Part shown: one piece after another, positions 45,081-53,251 of the stretch
Layout: every line of letters starts with the position of its first letter
Position numbering within the stretch: the first letter of the stretch is position 1
Origin: a virus
DNA length: 64,000 bases
Virus record (IMG/VR): IMGVR_UViG_3300042458_000756
Span: 1 to 64,000 of that record
Reading direction: 5' to 3' (one strand)
Program-made: the position numbers and the translations under genes
The notes under the pieces: generated by a model
Told to the model about the DNA's origin: nothing
The model's input: only the letters and a program-made list of their open reading frames with translations
Database searches by the model: none

Positions 45081-45986
45081 CTAGTCAACTGCTTTTACTA
45101 CATATACAGTTGTATTGTTTGCATCGTGACTTTCCTGAGCTTTTTGAAGAGAATCATATACTCTGCACTGCCAGCCAAATTTTGCAAATCCTTCTTTTTC
45201 TTTTTCTTTAAGCAATGCCTCAAACTCTTCTTCTGGCATAGAATTTTTTGTATTAACAAAATCTTCTTTAAACGATGCCGTTAAGAATTGACGAACATAA
45301 AACTTGTTTCCTACTACTGGTGTAACTGCATGATATAAGTCTGTTCTAAATAGCAGACCGTCTCCAGCCTCCATCTTATATCTAATTGGTGGATCAATCA
45401 TACGACACTGTTGTTCTTTTCCAGTACAATCTATATATGTCGATAAATCTGCATCTTCAGTATTTATAAGAAGTATTTCTCCACCTTCATAATCATCGTT
45501 TGTATAAATGTTGAAATTGAAGATGTGAGGAGTTCCTCCAAACCAAGGTCTGCGATCTTGATGATATTCCATTGAAAGCTGAAGAGACTTGTCTGTATTT
45601 TCTGATTCTAGAATAACTACATCTGCAGAGCAATATGAAGGATGCTCTCTAGCTTCTTGCATTGATGTTGGAATATTTGGATCTTCATTTATTAGTTTAA
45701 AGTAATCTTCGTTTAAATAGTTTTCTTTGTAGATCTTCATAGCGTCCCAGAAAATATCTAAAAATTCTCTAAGATGTGCTCCACCTTCATTTTTACATAC
45801 TTCATATGATGGATCTTGATATGGGTATGCTTTTGAATATTGACCCCATGGTCTCCAGTCTTGCCAATCGCCAAACCACTGGTCATTATTTGTCTTTGAT
45901 CGTATAATAAAATCTTGAGTCGCTGCTGGGTCCTTTAAAGTATTTTTAAAAAGGATTACATCTTTTGTTAATAGTTTGTGTTCCAT
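45081..45986 (-). CDS. 2OG-Fe(II) oxygenase, extended
   Basis: 301 residues, the longest single-domain member. His142-x-Asp144 and distal His219 are present, with Lys228 or Arg232 likely to hold 2-oxoglutarate; core IYTNDDYEGGEILL. An insert at ~170-205 contains two Cys. GGGGG precedes the start. It follows another oxygenase directly, in one operon. Confidence 0.84.
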   Translation of the reverse strand: MEHKLLTKDVILFKNTLKDPAATQDFIIRSKTNNDQWFGDWQDWRPWGQYSKAYPYQDPSYEVCKNEGGAHLREFLDIFWDAMKIYKENYLNEDYFKLINEDPNIPTSMQEAREHPSYCSADVVILESENTDKSLQLSMEYHQDRRPWFGGTPHIFNFNIYTNDDYEGGEILLINTEDADLSTYIDCTGKEQQCRMIDPPIRYKMEAGDGLLFRTDLYHAVTPVVGNKFYVRQFLTASFKEDFVNTKNSMPEEEFEALLKEKEKEGFAKFGWQCRVYDSLQKAQESHDANNTTVYVVKAVD

Positions 45987-46637
45987 TTATCCCCCTAATA
46001 TGTCTCTTGCCCAAAAAGGCCATTCTTCTGCCCAGCGTTTTCCAGTTTCTGAAGATAGCCAGTCCTTACATCCTCTAATTGTATCAGTTCTCCATTTTAA
46101 ATATTCTTCTTGGTCCCAGTTTGTTCCTGGTTTAGTTTTATCGTATACTACAAATGTAACAGTTCTCTTGTTATCTCCCGCTGCCGATTCTGCACCGTGC
46201 AATACAGCAGAAGATTGAACTACTAGGTCGCCTTTGTGTGGTTGCATCCATGTATTTGTTTCTGGATAGTAAAGTCGTCCTCCATCCATTTCTGCTAGGT
46301 ATATAACTCCGCCAAAAGATTTTTTATGTGGATGAGGGTCGTATGCCTGGTCGTCGCTGTGAATTCCAAATGGTTTACCTGGGACTGAGTACCAGTGTAA
46401 AAAAGTATTTACATCGTATTGATCTTTATCAAAGATTTCTTTAACTCTTTCTACAAGCTGGCGTAGCATGGGAACTTGCAATAAGAGTATTCCTTTATTA
46501 CTAGGGTTTTCGGTTATCTCACCGATTTCTTGTGCCATCCTAGATTGTTCAAAAGCTAAATCACATAGCTCTTCAGAGATAAATCCTCTGTATACATATG
46601 CAGAGTCATTTATTTTTTCCCAACCAGTAAAATCCAT
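45987..46637 (-). CDS. 2OG-Fe(II) oxygenase
   Basis: 216 residues from the ATG at 46637; a GTG two codons upstream is possible. His-x-Asp (IHSDD), distal His (VLHGAES) and Arg (NKRTVTF) are complete. The strand core is IYLAEMDGGRLYY rather than NDxYEGGE. A TGGTATAAT promoter lies about 25 nt before the AAAGG ribosome site, and the next oxygenase starts right after its stop. Confidence 0.84.
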   Translation of the reverse strand: MDFTGWEKINDSAYVYRGFISEELCDLAFEQSRMAQEIGEITENPSNKGILLLQVPMLRQLVERVKEIFDKDQYDVNTFLHWYSVPGKPFGIHSDDQAYDPHPHKKSFGGVIYLAEMDGGRLYYPETNTWMQPHKGDLVVQSSAVLHGAESAAGDNKRTVTFVVYDKTKPGTNWDQEEYLKWRTDTIRGCKDWLSSETGKRWAEEWPFWARDILGG

Positions 46638-46643
46638 ATACAC

Positions 46644-46975
46644 ACCTTTTCTCGTTATATAAATTATACCATTCTGCTGATTAGGATTGACTAATGGGGC
46701 TAATTATTTTAAAATGTTAATATAATTTTTTGGAGTTGTATCACTTGATCTTAGGTCTTAGGTCTTACTATATATTTAATATTTATTATTTATTGATTTA
46801 CTGACCCCCCGACCCCCCTATTGGAAGTATACTATTTCTATTTTCGATGTCAAGCTTCCCACCAAAAAATATTTTTTTTGAGATTTTACAAAATGTTAAT
46901 ATATCTTTATCTTGTACGATACACACTATAAAAAAATTCGGACATTTTGGATAGACCGCACATATTGAGCGTGAG
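46644..46975. other. AT-rich intergenic region between divergent blocks
   Basis: About 330 nt without a gene. It separates the leftward oxygenases from the rightward small-gene arm. It holds the minus-strand promoter (TGGTATAAT near 46665), two copies of AAAATGTTAATATA-like sequence, a C-rich patch near 46806 and long A/T runs. Confidence 0.6.
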
Positions 46976-47061
46976 TGTGTCCTATATCACAGGGTTTTTC
47001 TAAGATTTATTTGCGACACGCCCGAGAAACACCTCTAAATGTCAGTCCCCCCTGCTATGCT
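46976..47061 (+). promoter_or_regulatory. Right-arm cassette 1: CRP-like site plus TGTCAG promoter
   Basis: TGTGT-N6-TCACA at 46976-46991, then TGTCAG (47040) and, 10 nt later, TATGCT (47056-47061). The palindrome centre is 72.5 bp before the -10. AACGAAAGG and the gene at 47118 follow. Confidence 0.7.
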
Positions 47062-47117
47062 TAAGGTATAAAGAAAAACAAGCGGTAAAGAAATCCGCTA
47101 ACGAAAGGAGCAATCAA

Positions 47118-47270
47118 ATGCTCACTCAAAAAACACTAGACGCAATCGTCTATGAATACCAACACGGGGGCGTGAAGTCCAACCACCCCGAATTGACTAC
47201 CTATGAACGCAAGGCGTTGCTAAAGCACCTCTTTAGCCTACCGACCTATTGCGCTTGTTGTGTGAGGTAA
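47118..47270 (+). CDS. Small protein, first of the right arm
   Basis: 50 residues, starting after AACGAAAGGAG. It ends with CACC-type cysteines (YCACCVR). The stop lies within the CRP-like site of the next cassette. Unrecognised. Confidence 0.65.
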   Translation: MLTQKTLDAIVYEYQHGGVKSNHPELTTYERKALLKHLFSLPTYCACCVR

Positions 47271-47326
47271 ATCACACACGACACTAGCCCCAAATGGGTC
47301 TAAATGTCAGTAGGTCGTGATAGTCT
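47261..47326 (+). promoter_or_regulatory. Right-arm cassette 2
   Basis: Perfect TGTGA-N6-TCACA at 47261-47276; TGTCAG at 47305; weak -10 TAGTCT at 47321. Centre to -10 is 52.5 bp. Confidence 0.65.
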
Positions 47327-47445
47327 TACGACATACAAATAAATAAAGAATTAGAGCGTGAGCCTAGCAAATAATCCGAAAGGTGAGCCTAGCAAATAAT
47401 CGCTCTCAACAAAATAACCAACTAACGAAAAGGATAGAAAATAAA

Positions 47446-47595
47446 ATGACAATCACTTACTCACTATGGGACGGCGCACAATTCCTAGGTTTCTTTACAG
47501 CAACTAGCGCAGACGAAATGAACAAGACAGTAACCGAACTACAAAAGGTTTCTAAAAATGTAGTAGCACACCTACGAAAGGTAGAACAGAACTAA
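47446..47595 (+). CDS. Small protein
   Basis: 49 residues (MTITYSLWDGAQFLGFFTA...). The frame opens earlier, but AAAGGATAG precedes this ATG. It has a beta-alpha layout. Its stop overlaps the next start. Confidence 0.68.
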   Translation: MTITYSLWDGAQFLGFFTATSADEMNKTVTELQKVSKNVVAHLRKVEQN

Positions 47596-47777
47596 TGTCA
47601 TACGCATACTCTTACCAAACTAACTCAATAGATAAATACGCCTCTATCCAATCAGATGTCGCAGACGCATACGCTTACCTTGATGAAGTAGATGAGGAAC
47701 AACCTCCACTTGATGACTTTGATGACTCAGATGATGAACAACTAGCAAAACTATACTCACTAACTTGGGAAGGCTAA
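47595..47777 (+). CDS. Small acidic protein
   Basis: 60 residues, about a third Asp/Glu, with a run LDDFDDSDDEQ that suggests DNA mimicry or disorder. Coupled to the previous gene by TAATG. Confidence 0.65.
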   Translation: MSYAYSYQTNSIDKYASIQSDVADAYAYLDEVDEEQPPLDDFDDSDDEQLAKLYSLTWEG

Positions 47778-47780
47778 TAA

Positions 47781-47975
47781 ATGACTATCGAACTAAATGA
47801 ATACGGCTTAATGATTGACCTAGGCGACTTCCTCTATGTATCTCTAGGGTGGGCGTTCATTATCTTGACCGCTCTAGTTATTGTCGGCGTTAAGGTATAC
47901 AATAAGATAAAGAATAAGCGAGTAGCGGATACATTCGTAACCGATACAACTACTAACGATTTATGGAGTAACTAA
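47781..47975 (+). CDS. Single-pass membrane protein
   Basis: 64 residues; membrane helix about 17-38 (FLYVSLGWAFIILTALVIVGV), then a basic segment. Coupled to the next gene by TAATG. Confidence 0.65.
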   Translation: MTIELNEYGLMIDLGDFLYVSLGWAFIILTALVIVGVKVYNKIKNKRVADTFVTDTTTNDLWSN

Positions 47976-48100
47976 TGACTACTAATCGCATACTAACTAC
48001 ACTAGTCCAATTAGGTATCGGTATCCCCGCCCTACTTATGGCTCGCCTTGTATGGCGTGAGATCGTGTCCGATTATAGGGAGTGGGCTAAATCACACTAA
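47975..48100 (+). CDS. Small membrane-associated protein
   Basis: 41 residues with one hydrophobic helix (LVQLGIGIPALLMARLVW). Last gene of this operon; the 9-mer repeat region follows. Confidence 0.6.
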   Translation: MTTNRILTTLVQLGIGIPALLMARLVWREIVSDYREWAKSH

Positions 48101-48195
48101 CGCTACGGCGTGTCGGCTTGACAAAGTCAAGCTGGCCCGCAAAGGCACGGGGTCGGGCGTGTCGTTACGGGTACCTACTAGAACCCCTGGAATTT

Positions 48196-48272
48196 TGTGA
48201 GATTTATCACATAAAAAGATTTCTTGAAATACGGCGTGTCGTGTTGATAATGTCGGTGTGCTCGTGTATAAT
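48196..48272 (+). promoter_or_regulatory. Right-arm cassette 3
   Basis: Perfect TGTGA-N6-TCACA at 48196-48211; TGTCGG at 48251; TATAAT at 48267. Centre to -10 is 63.5 bp. AACGAAAGG follows. Confidence 0.72.
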
Positions 48273-48303
48273 ACCATTATAACCACAACGAAAGGTCGAT
48301 AAA

Positions 48304-48432
48304 ATGACACTAGATGAATACAAGGCTTATGTAGAAGCCACACGCAAGGAAAGCCTACTAAAGGCTATCGCAACAATGTCAGAGGCTAATGATAAGATGT
48401 CCTCACTATTCAATACTAAGGAGGCAGACTAA
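48304..48432 (+). CDS. Small helical protein
   Basis: 42 residues, charged helix throughout. First gene of an operon of seven. Unrecognised. Confidence 0.68.
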   Translation: MTLDEYKAYVEATRKESLLKAIATMSEANDKMSSLFNTKEAD

Positions 48433-48558
48433 ATGGGTTATGTAGAAATCTTTCGCATAGATAACGAGGGTGCGGGTTGGGTAGATTTATCCGAGGCAAC
48501 ACCAGATGAACTATTCAACATTGAATTAGGATTACTAAATGAAGGGGCGTTTGAATAA
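48433..48558 (+). CDS. Small acidic protein
   Basis: 41 residues (MGYVEIFRIDNEGAGWVDLSE...). It starts directly after the previous stop; AGGAGG lies inside the previous gene end. Confidence 0.65.
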   Translation: MGYVEIFRIDNEGAGWVDLSEATPDELFNIELGLLNEGAFE

Positions 48559-48683
48559 TGGCTAGTAATTGGACAACATTCGCAACTGTAAGAGATTACC
48601 CTAGCGGGCTAATGAATGAATGCGTATGCGGGCAAGTAGTCCTTGCGCCAAAAACACGACACGAGAATTGCGAGAATAAATAA
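48558..48683 (+). CDS. Small Cys-containing protein
   Basis: 41 residues with ECVCGQ and a C-terminal Cys/His pair (RHENCEN), possibly a zinc knuckle. Coupled by TAATG. Confidence 0.63.
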   Translation: MASNWTTFATVRDYPSGLMNECVCGQVVLAPKTRHENCENK

Positions 48684-48836
48684 ATGAAAAGATACACATT
48701 CGGCGTTTGGCTAGACATAGACGCAGAGGACGAAAATCAGGCGGTGTCTTTATTTGATAGCGTTGTGAAAAACACTTTTGTTTCAGACTCTTATTGTTTT
48801 GAATGGAAAGAGGTCGCAGATGAAATCGCAATTTGA
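48684..48836 (+). CDS. Small protein
   Basis: 50 residues; FGVWLDIDAEDENQAVSLF resembles short alpha/beta phage proteins with a similar opening. Starts 0 nt after the previous stop. Confidence 0.65.
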   Translation: MKRYTFGVWLDIDAEDENQAVSLFDSVVKNTFVSDSYCFEWKEVADEIAI

Positions 48837-49014
48837 AAAAGATTTAGAAATAAAAGAAAGTTTTATTGATTTACTAAATGATGTTTATCCAACTGTAAAA
48901 ATTGGTTATTCAACTTTTACTCCCGCCGAGATTTTGGAATGTTGCGACCCTGTTGCTTTTTCTATCGGACTAATTGAACACGAGGACTATCTAGCAGAAA
49001 TGGAAAACGAATGA
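48820..49014 (+). CDS. Small acidic helical protein
   Basis: 64 residues from the ATG at 48820, overlapping the previous gene by 17 nt with GAAAGAGG upstream. Unrecognised. Confidence 0.66.
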   Translation: MKSQFEKDLEIKESFIDLLNDVYPTVKIGYSTFTPAEILECCDPVAFSIGLIEHEDYLAEMENE

Positions 49015-49109
49015 GCGATTTATTTGGATTTGAAAAAGCAATTCAGCTCGATCATCTTACCGATAAACAAATAAACGAATTAGAAGAAATTCTAAAAGAT
49101 TATCAATAG
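49011..49109 (+). CDS. Small helical protein
   Basis: 32 residues (MSDLFGFEKAIQL...), one helix. ATGA overlap with the previous gene. Short, so tentative. Confidence 0.5.
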   Translation: MSDLFGFEKAIQLDHLTDKQINELEEILKDYQ

Positions 49110-49242
49110 ATAGCGGCGTGTCGCCTTGACAAAAGGTGATCCGCCCGCAAAAGCACGGGGTCGGGCGTGTCGTTATGAAAGAGTTATAAAACCCCTGGAA
49201 TTTTACGGCGTGTCGATTTGACAGACAAAACGGACATATCTA

Positions 49243-49328
49243 TGTGATTAGTATCACACCGCTTGAGCGTCTCAATATTTGGAATTACTGGCTAGTAATG
49301 TGAAAATGTCAGCCCTATCCGCTATAAT
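49243..49328 (+). promoter_or_regulatory. Right-arm cassette 4
   Basis: Perfect TGTGA-N6-TCACA at 49243-49258; TGTCAG at 49307; TATAAT at 49323. Centre to -10 is 72.5 bp. Confidence 0.75.
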
Positions 49329-49359
49329 TGCGGTATAACCAAACGAAAGGTGACAACTT

Positions 49360-49560
49360 ATGTCAGCAAATGTCTATTCCGTAGCAAACCTACTTGTAGG
49401 AAAAATGTATTACTCTCGCTCAGTATCGGGCGAAATTATTGACGCAGAAAAAACCGATAAGGTCTGGTATGCGGATTGCGATAGTTATCGAATTCAGGTA
49501 AGAGCGCAAAACACTTTCAGAGATACTTATCGCTATGTAGCCGTAAAGGTAGGTGAATAA
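49360..49560 (+). CDS. Small beta-type protein
   Basis: 66 residues, strand-rich with several Tyr. Follows AACGAAAGGTGA. Unrecognised. Confidence 0.68.
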   Translation: MSANVYSVANLLVGKMYYSRSVSGEIIDAEKTDKVWYADCDSYRIQVRAQNTFRDTYRYVAVKVGE

Positions 49561-49731
49561 ATGTTAGATACAAAATACATTGACGAAACCGAATTCTATT
49601 TCATAAAAGATGAAATAAAATTTCATTGTGACGAAAGCCAATTTGTTTATGTGTGTAAAGCACACGGCGAGCAAATGGGTTGCTACTATTGCGAATTTAA
49701 CTATGATGAGAATTGCGAGTGTGAAGGATAA
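49561..49731 (+). CDS. Small Cys-rich protein
   Basis: 56 residues with about six Cys (FHCDE, YVCKAHG, CYYCEF, CECEG), the pattern of a zinc-binding protein. Starts directly after the previous stop. Confidence 0.66.
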   Translation: MLDTKYIDETEFYFIKDEIKFHCDESQFVYVCKAHGEQMGCYYCEFNYDENCECEG

Positions 49732-49868
49732 TGATAAACTCAGTAATGCGTATAGATTGCTCAGATTGTAATTCAACTGGACTAATCTTTTTTGGAGATA
49801 ACAATAATTTTGATGTCGAAACTTGCGATTGCGATTTCGGCAAAGAGCAAGACTCATTTTTTAACTAA
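49731..49868 (+). CDS. Small Cys-rich protein
   Basis: 45 residues with CSDC and CDC pairs, likely a zinc ribbon. Coupled by TAATG. Confidence 0.62.
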   Translation: MINSVMRIDCSDCNSTGLIFFGDNNNFDVETCDCDFGKEQDSFFN

Positions 49869-49882
49869 CGAAAGGGAAACTA

Positions 49883-50086
49883 ATGTATAAAATAACTCTA
49901 GCCTATGACGGAAATGCGCCACATTGGCAAGGCGATTACTATGATGAAATGGAAGCGTGGTCAGCGTTTTTCAAATTCACCGATTGGGGATTTGCTGATG
50001 AATTCTCAACTGTAAATATTTACACTCCCGAATTGAAATGCTATACAAAAAACTTTTATCGTAGCGGAATGGTGGTAGCAAAATGA
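49883..50086 (+). CDS. Small protein
   Basis: 67 residues, aromatic-rich alpha/beta (YKITLAYDGNAPHWQGDYYDEME). Own AACGAAAGG ribosome site. Overlaps the next start. Confidence 0.68.
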   Translation: MYKITLAYDGNAPHWQGDYYDEMEAWSAFFKFTDWGFADEFSTVNIYTPELKCYTKNFYRSGMVVAK

Positions 50087-50274
50087 TGACACGCAAAGAC
50101 TATGTAGCAACCGCAGAAATTCTAAAGTATGCTAGCGATAAAACTCACCCCGCTTTATTTTCTAAAATCGTAAATGATTTCGCTGAAATGTTTGCGAAAG
50201 ATAATGAGCGATTTGATGTAAAACGATTTCACGAAGCGAGCAATTACAATGTTCCTAAATTCACTTCAAGATAA
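50083..50274 (+). CDS. Small helical protein
   Basis: 63 residues; TRKDYVATAEILKYAS and the following helices look like short proteins seen in many phages and plasmids, but the family has no function I know. Confidence 0.66.
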   Translation: MMTRKDYVATAEILKYASDKTHPALFSKIVNDFAEMFAKDNERFDVKRFHEASNYNVPKFTSR

Positions 50275-50380
50275 AGTAAAACGCATTCAGGAATTGCGCC
50301 GCAGTAATGCGGCGCAACCTGTTCGCAATAAAAAAAAATACACACGCAAAATAAAACATAAAAATAAATTCGATCAATAG
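50249..50380 (+). CDS. Small basic protein
   Basis: 43 residues, Lys/Arg-rich C-terminus (NKKKYTRKIKHKNKF). It overlaps the previous gene by 26 nt. Could bind nucleic acid; tentative. Confidence 0.5.
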   Translation: MFLNSLQDKVKRIQELRRSNAAQPVRNKKKYTRKIKHKNKFDQ

Positions 50381-50471
50381 CCCACAGCTCGGCCCGCAAA
50401 GGTACGGGGTCGGGCGTGTCGTTAAGACTGTGATCTAAAACACCCTGGAAAATTGGGCGTGGCGTGGAAAA

Positions 50472-50493
50472 TGTCAGTCTAATCTGCTATAAT
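50472..50493 (+). promoter_or_regulatory. TGTCAG-N10-TATAAT promoter 5
   Basis: TGTCAG at 50472, TATAAT at 50488. Only a left half-site TGTGA (50429) is kept upstream. Confidence 0.7.
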
Positions 50494-50523
50494 TCCAATA
50501 TCTACCAACGAAAGAGGTCCATT

Positions 50524-50733
50524 ATGGAACTATTTACAGTATCTTGCTTGAACTATGAAATTTGTGGCGCTCAAGAAACTTTTGACAATGATTCAGAATA
50601 TGAAATTTATGGCGATGATTATATCTGCGCTGAATGCTATGCGTCTGAGGAAATGGAATTCTTTGAAACTATTGGCTGGGCTGATTCTGATGCTCTTGCT
50701 TCCGCTGGATTTGGAATGGATGAGGATTACTAA
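50524..50733 (+). CDS. Small zinc-type acidic protein
   Basis: 69 residues with Cys at CLNYEIC and CAECY, a possible zinc ribbon, and an acidic C-terminus. Start chosen after AACGAAAGAGG. Confidence 0.68.
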   Translation: MELFTVSCLNYEICGAQETFDNDSEYEIYGDDYICAECYASEEMEFFETIGWADSDALASAGFGMDEDY

Positions 50734-50735
50734 TA

Positions 50736-50757
50736 TGTCAGACCCAACCGCTATAAT
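50736..50757 (+). promoter_or_regulatory. TGTCAG promoter 6, leaderless
   Basis: TGTCAG at 50736, TATAAT at 50752. The gp88-like ATG lies 7 nt after the -10, so the mRNA should start at or next to it. Confidence 0.65.
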
Positions 50758-50764
50758 TACCCCT

Positions 50765-51484
50765 ATGAAACTGAAACGCTCTAACGATAGAAAGGTGGCT
50801 AACCTTGTCACAAAAAATGGAAAGCAAGCGGCAATTGCTAACACTTTCGGATTACCTGCTGGAAAAGCTTACTCGTGCCCTGGTGCCACTAGTATTTGTG
50901 AAAGCGTTTGCTACGCAGGAAAACTCGAAAAGTTATTCCCTGGAGTAAAAACTAATCTGCTACACAATTGGGAATTGCTACGCAATGCCGATATGGATAC
51001 AATGCTTATTCTATTAGATGAGATGATTGTAGAATTTATCGCCGATTGTGAAAAGAAAGACGCTCCTAAGTTATTCCGTATCCACTGGGACGGGGACTTC
51101 TTCAATGATACTTACGCATATGCCTGGAAAGTAATCATTACTAACCACCCCGATGTTCAATTCTGGGTTTACACTCGTGTAAAGTCTGCAGCGCTTATTC
51201 TTAAGGATGTCTCTAATTTATCTCTTTACTATTCCACCGATGATGAGAATAAAGAAATAGCATTCGATTTGAAAACTAATTCTAAGGTCCGCCTTGCTTA
51301 TCTAGGGAAGACATTCGCTTCAACCGAAGACACGATGAAAGAATTGACTGGCAAGCCTGGCGCTAAGTGCCCTGAGAATATGAAAAGTATTCCGCTTATC
51401 TCTAGCAATGGGTCCGCCTGCGTTTCTTGTGGCCTATGTGTTTACGGTAAAGCAGATATTAGATTTTCTGCGAGTAAAAAATAA
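50765..51484 (+). CDS. gp88-like actinophage protein
   Basis: 239 residues. The pattern GLPAGKAYSCPGATSICESVCYAGKLEKLFP, then FRIHWDGDFF and a C-terminal Cys cluster (CVSCGLCVYG), is that of the mycobacteriophage gene product 88 family. Its role is unknown; the Cys groups suggest an iron-sulfur or zinc centre. The start at 50765 rather than upstream ATGs fits the promoter. Confidence 0.85.
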   Translation: MKLKRSNDRKVANLVTKNGKQAAIANTFGLPAGKAYSCPGATSICESVCYAGKLEKLFPGVKTNLLHNWELLRNADMDTMLILLDEMIVEFIADCEKKDAPKLFRIHWDGDFFNDTYAYAWKVIITNHPDVQFWVYTRVKSAALILKDVSNLSLYYSTDDENKEIAFDLKTNSKVRLAYLGKTFASTEDTMKELTGKPGAKCPENMKSIPLISSNGSACVSCGLCVYGKADIRFSASKK

Positions 51485-51627
51485 TGTATGACTTTATCGG
51501 ATCCATTCTTGGAATTGGATTAATTGCATTCTTGTGCTCACCAATTGTGCTAGCCGTGTACATGTGGAATGGCGCAAAATTTGATGATGATAATGACGGA
51601 ATAGAAGATTTGCCTAATCGTTGGTAA
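51484..51627 (+). CDS. Small membrane protein
   Basis: 47 residues with one membrane helix (~5-25) and an acidic tail (DDDNDGIEDLP). Coupled by TAATG to gp88-like. Confidence 0.63.
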   Translation: MYDFIGSILGIGLIAFLCSPIVLAVYMWNGAKFDDDNDGIEDLPNRW

Positions 51628-51676
51628 CGGCGTGTCGGCTTGACAAAGTCAAGCTGGCCCGCAATGTTGTGGGGGG

Positions 51677-51706
51677 TTATCCACAGGCTTACGAGAGTTA
51701 TCCACA
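51677..51706 (+). other. DnaA-box pair
   Basis: Two perfect TTATCCACA boxes in direct orientation at 51677 and 51698, within an intergenic cassette. Confidence 0.75.
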
Positions 51707-51717
51707 ACCCCTAGAAT

Positions 51718-51788
51718 TGTGAGTATTATCACAAAAGCTGCGACACGCCCATAATGGATTAGGTAATGTCAGTGGCAAATGCTATAAT
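51718..51788 (+). promoter_or_regulatory. Right-arm cassette 7
   Basis: TGTGA-N6-TCACA at 51718-51733; TGTCAG at 51767; TATAAT at 51783. Centre to -10 is 57.5 bp, off the usual phase. Confidence 0.72.
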
Positions 51789-51816
51789 ACTCTTATCCAA
51801 CAACGAAAGGTAACAA

Positions 51817-52023
51817 ATGACACCAGTAGAACACTCACTCAAATTCGTAACCGAGTTTGACGAAACACATCCTATCGCAAAACAATTCTTACAATTAGAT
51901 GAACAATCACAAATTGCTATGCTAGAGTCAATGCTAAAAGATTTATTGGTATCTGCTATCCAACCAGTAATTGACCACATCAACGAAAACGGCTCATACG
52001 CAATTCTAAAGGTGGCTAACTAA
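51817..52023 (+). CDS. Small acidic helical protein
   Basis: 68 residues, helical. Follows AACGAAAGG. Coupled to the next gene. Unrecognised. Confidence 0.68.
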   Translation: MTPVEHSLKFVTEFDETHPIAKQFLQLDEQSQIAMLESMLKDLLVSAIQPVIDHINENGSYAILKVAN

Positions 52024-52286
52024 TGGGATACACAACAGCGCTAGATTTATCAGACTTAGGATTAGAGCAAGGTATCTCTATTCACTTACAAGGTAATCAC
52101 TACCCACCCGTTCCACTTTCTATGGTGAAGCCGTGTATCGATGCTATCGATGCTTGGTGGGATGAGGATTCAGATAGGTTGATCGAAATGCCTGAAGGCG
52201 TATCTTATCGAGGAGATAAGTTTGCCCCCGCCCACGCAATAATTGACCAACACCACTTACACGCTTGGCTACAAGAAAGTGATTAG
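52023..52286 (+). CDS. Small protein
   Basis: 87 residues with several His (HYPPVP, HHLHAWL) and a central helix. The 3' end overlaps the next CRP-like site. Unrecognised. Confidence 0.68.
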   Translation: MGYTTALDLSDLGLEQGISIHLQGNHYPPVPLSMVKPCIDAIDAWWDEDSDRLIEMPEGVSYRGDKFAPAHAIIDQHHLHAWLQESD

Positions 52287-52353
52287 CATCACACAATAAC
52301 TTTCTCAAATAATGAGATAGGGCTAGACTAATGTCAGACCCCAATGCTACAAT
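52278..52353 (+). promoter_or_regulatory. Right-arm cassette 8
   Basis: AGTGA-N6-TCACA at 52278-52293; TGTCAG at 52332; TACAAT at 52348. Centre to -10 is 62.5 bp. Confidence 0.72.
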
Positions 52354-52380
52354 ACTACCTAACAAAGAAAAGAGGCAAAA

Positions 52381-52560
52381 ATGACAATAGAAGGAAAACT
52401 CTATCAGGTCGGCGATTTATTCACCAGCCTAAAGTCAAAAAAGACAGGTGTTATCAAGGAGATACACCCACAGGCATCTGGCTCGGTGCGTGTGCTACTG
52501 GAACTACCTAGCAGGGAAACTCGCTGGACTTCAGTATCAGCCAAGACACTACTTGGCTAA
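52381..52560 (+). CDS. Small SH3/KOW-like protein
   Basis: 59 residues, strand-rich (QVGDLFTSLKSKKTGVIKEIHP...VRVLLELP), the layout of a small beta-barrel. Nucleic-acid contact is possible, unproven. Confidence 0.66.
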   Translation: MTIEGKLYQVGDLFTSLKSKKTGVIKEIHPQASGSVRVLLELPSRETRWTSVSAKTLLG

Positions 52561-52727
52561 TAAGACGGAGGCATACACCATAATCGGGTGCTAAGCCACG
52601 AAACAGGGACAGTTTAGGAGAGTATCTAGTCCAATGTCGTAAGTAAGAACTCTCCCCCCTTCGGGGGAAATGTCAGACCCCCCTGCTATACTATCCATAA
52701 CAACAACCAACGAAAGGTAATAAATAA
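52561..52727 (+). promoter_or_regulatory. Gap with hairpin and TGTCAG promoter 9
   Basis: A CCCCC/GGGGG hairpin (52655-52667) without a U-run, then TGTCAG at 52671 and TATACT at 52687. No CRP-like site is visible here. Confidence 0.62.
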
Positions 52728-53144
52728 ATGAGCAGACAAATCACAGTAAAGGTCGCAACGACCAAAGTAATCAAGGCACTAGAAACTCGTCTAGCAACAC
52801 TAGAAAAAGACTATGCCACACAAGGCGCAAATGAAGCAAAGTATCAAAAGTCAGTAGAAGCGTGGCGCAAGGAAATTGGTAAGTGGGCTATTGCTAACTT
52901 CTCAAAGGCTGAGAACCTTCGCACAAACTATCGCTCTTGGAACAACACTCTCAATGTTGATTTTGACATCATCACAAAAGAGGGAACTTTCCCTACTGAA
53001 CCTGAAAAGGATTTTGAGGTTATCCATCAGCACAGTTATCGTGAGATGAAAGAGGACATCACAAATGCTCTCACAATTCTCAAAATGACAGATGAGGAAA
53101 CAGTAAATGCTTCCACAATGAAGCAGATTGCTAAGTATCTCTAA
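52728..53144 (+). CDS. Helical protein, unrecognised
   Basis: 138 residues, mostly long helices (ATTKVIKALETRLATLEKDYATQ), coiled-coil-like at 10-60. AACGAAAGG precedes it. The family is unknown to me; size and operon suggest an early-gene role. Confidence 0.72.
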   Translation: MSRQITVKVATTKVIKALETRLATLEKDYATQGANEAKYQKSVEAWRKEIGKWAIANFSKAENLRTNYRSWNNTLNVDFDIITKEGTFPTEPEKDFEVIHQHSYREMKEDITNALTILKMTDEETVNASTMKQIAKYL

Positions 53145-53251
53145 ATAGGTTTTGGGGGGTTAGCACACAAAGTCTAGACACCTAAACCCAAACGACCTGA
53201 GTAAGTCGCCAAACTGCTCTCCTTCGGGAAACTACTAACAAAGGTAATACA

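Larger units (their letters stand above)
47014..51749. repeat. Dispersed 9-mer GGCGTGTCG
   Basis: Ten intergenic copies: plus at 48107, 48156, 48233, 49115, 49164, 49207, 50413 and 51629; minus at 47014 and 51741. Several flank a GCTTGAC/GTCAAGC hairpin (48116, 51639) and the recurring CCCGCAA and CCCTGGAA boxes. None was seen in the left arm. Confidence 0.75.
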
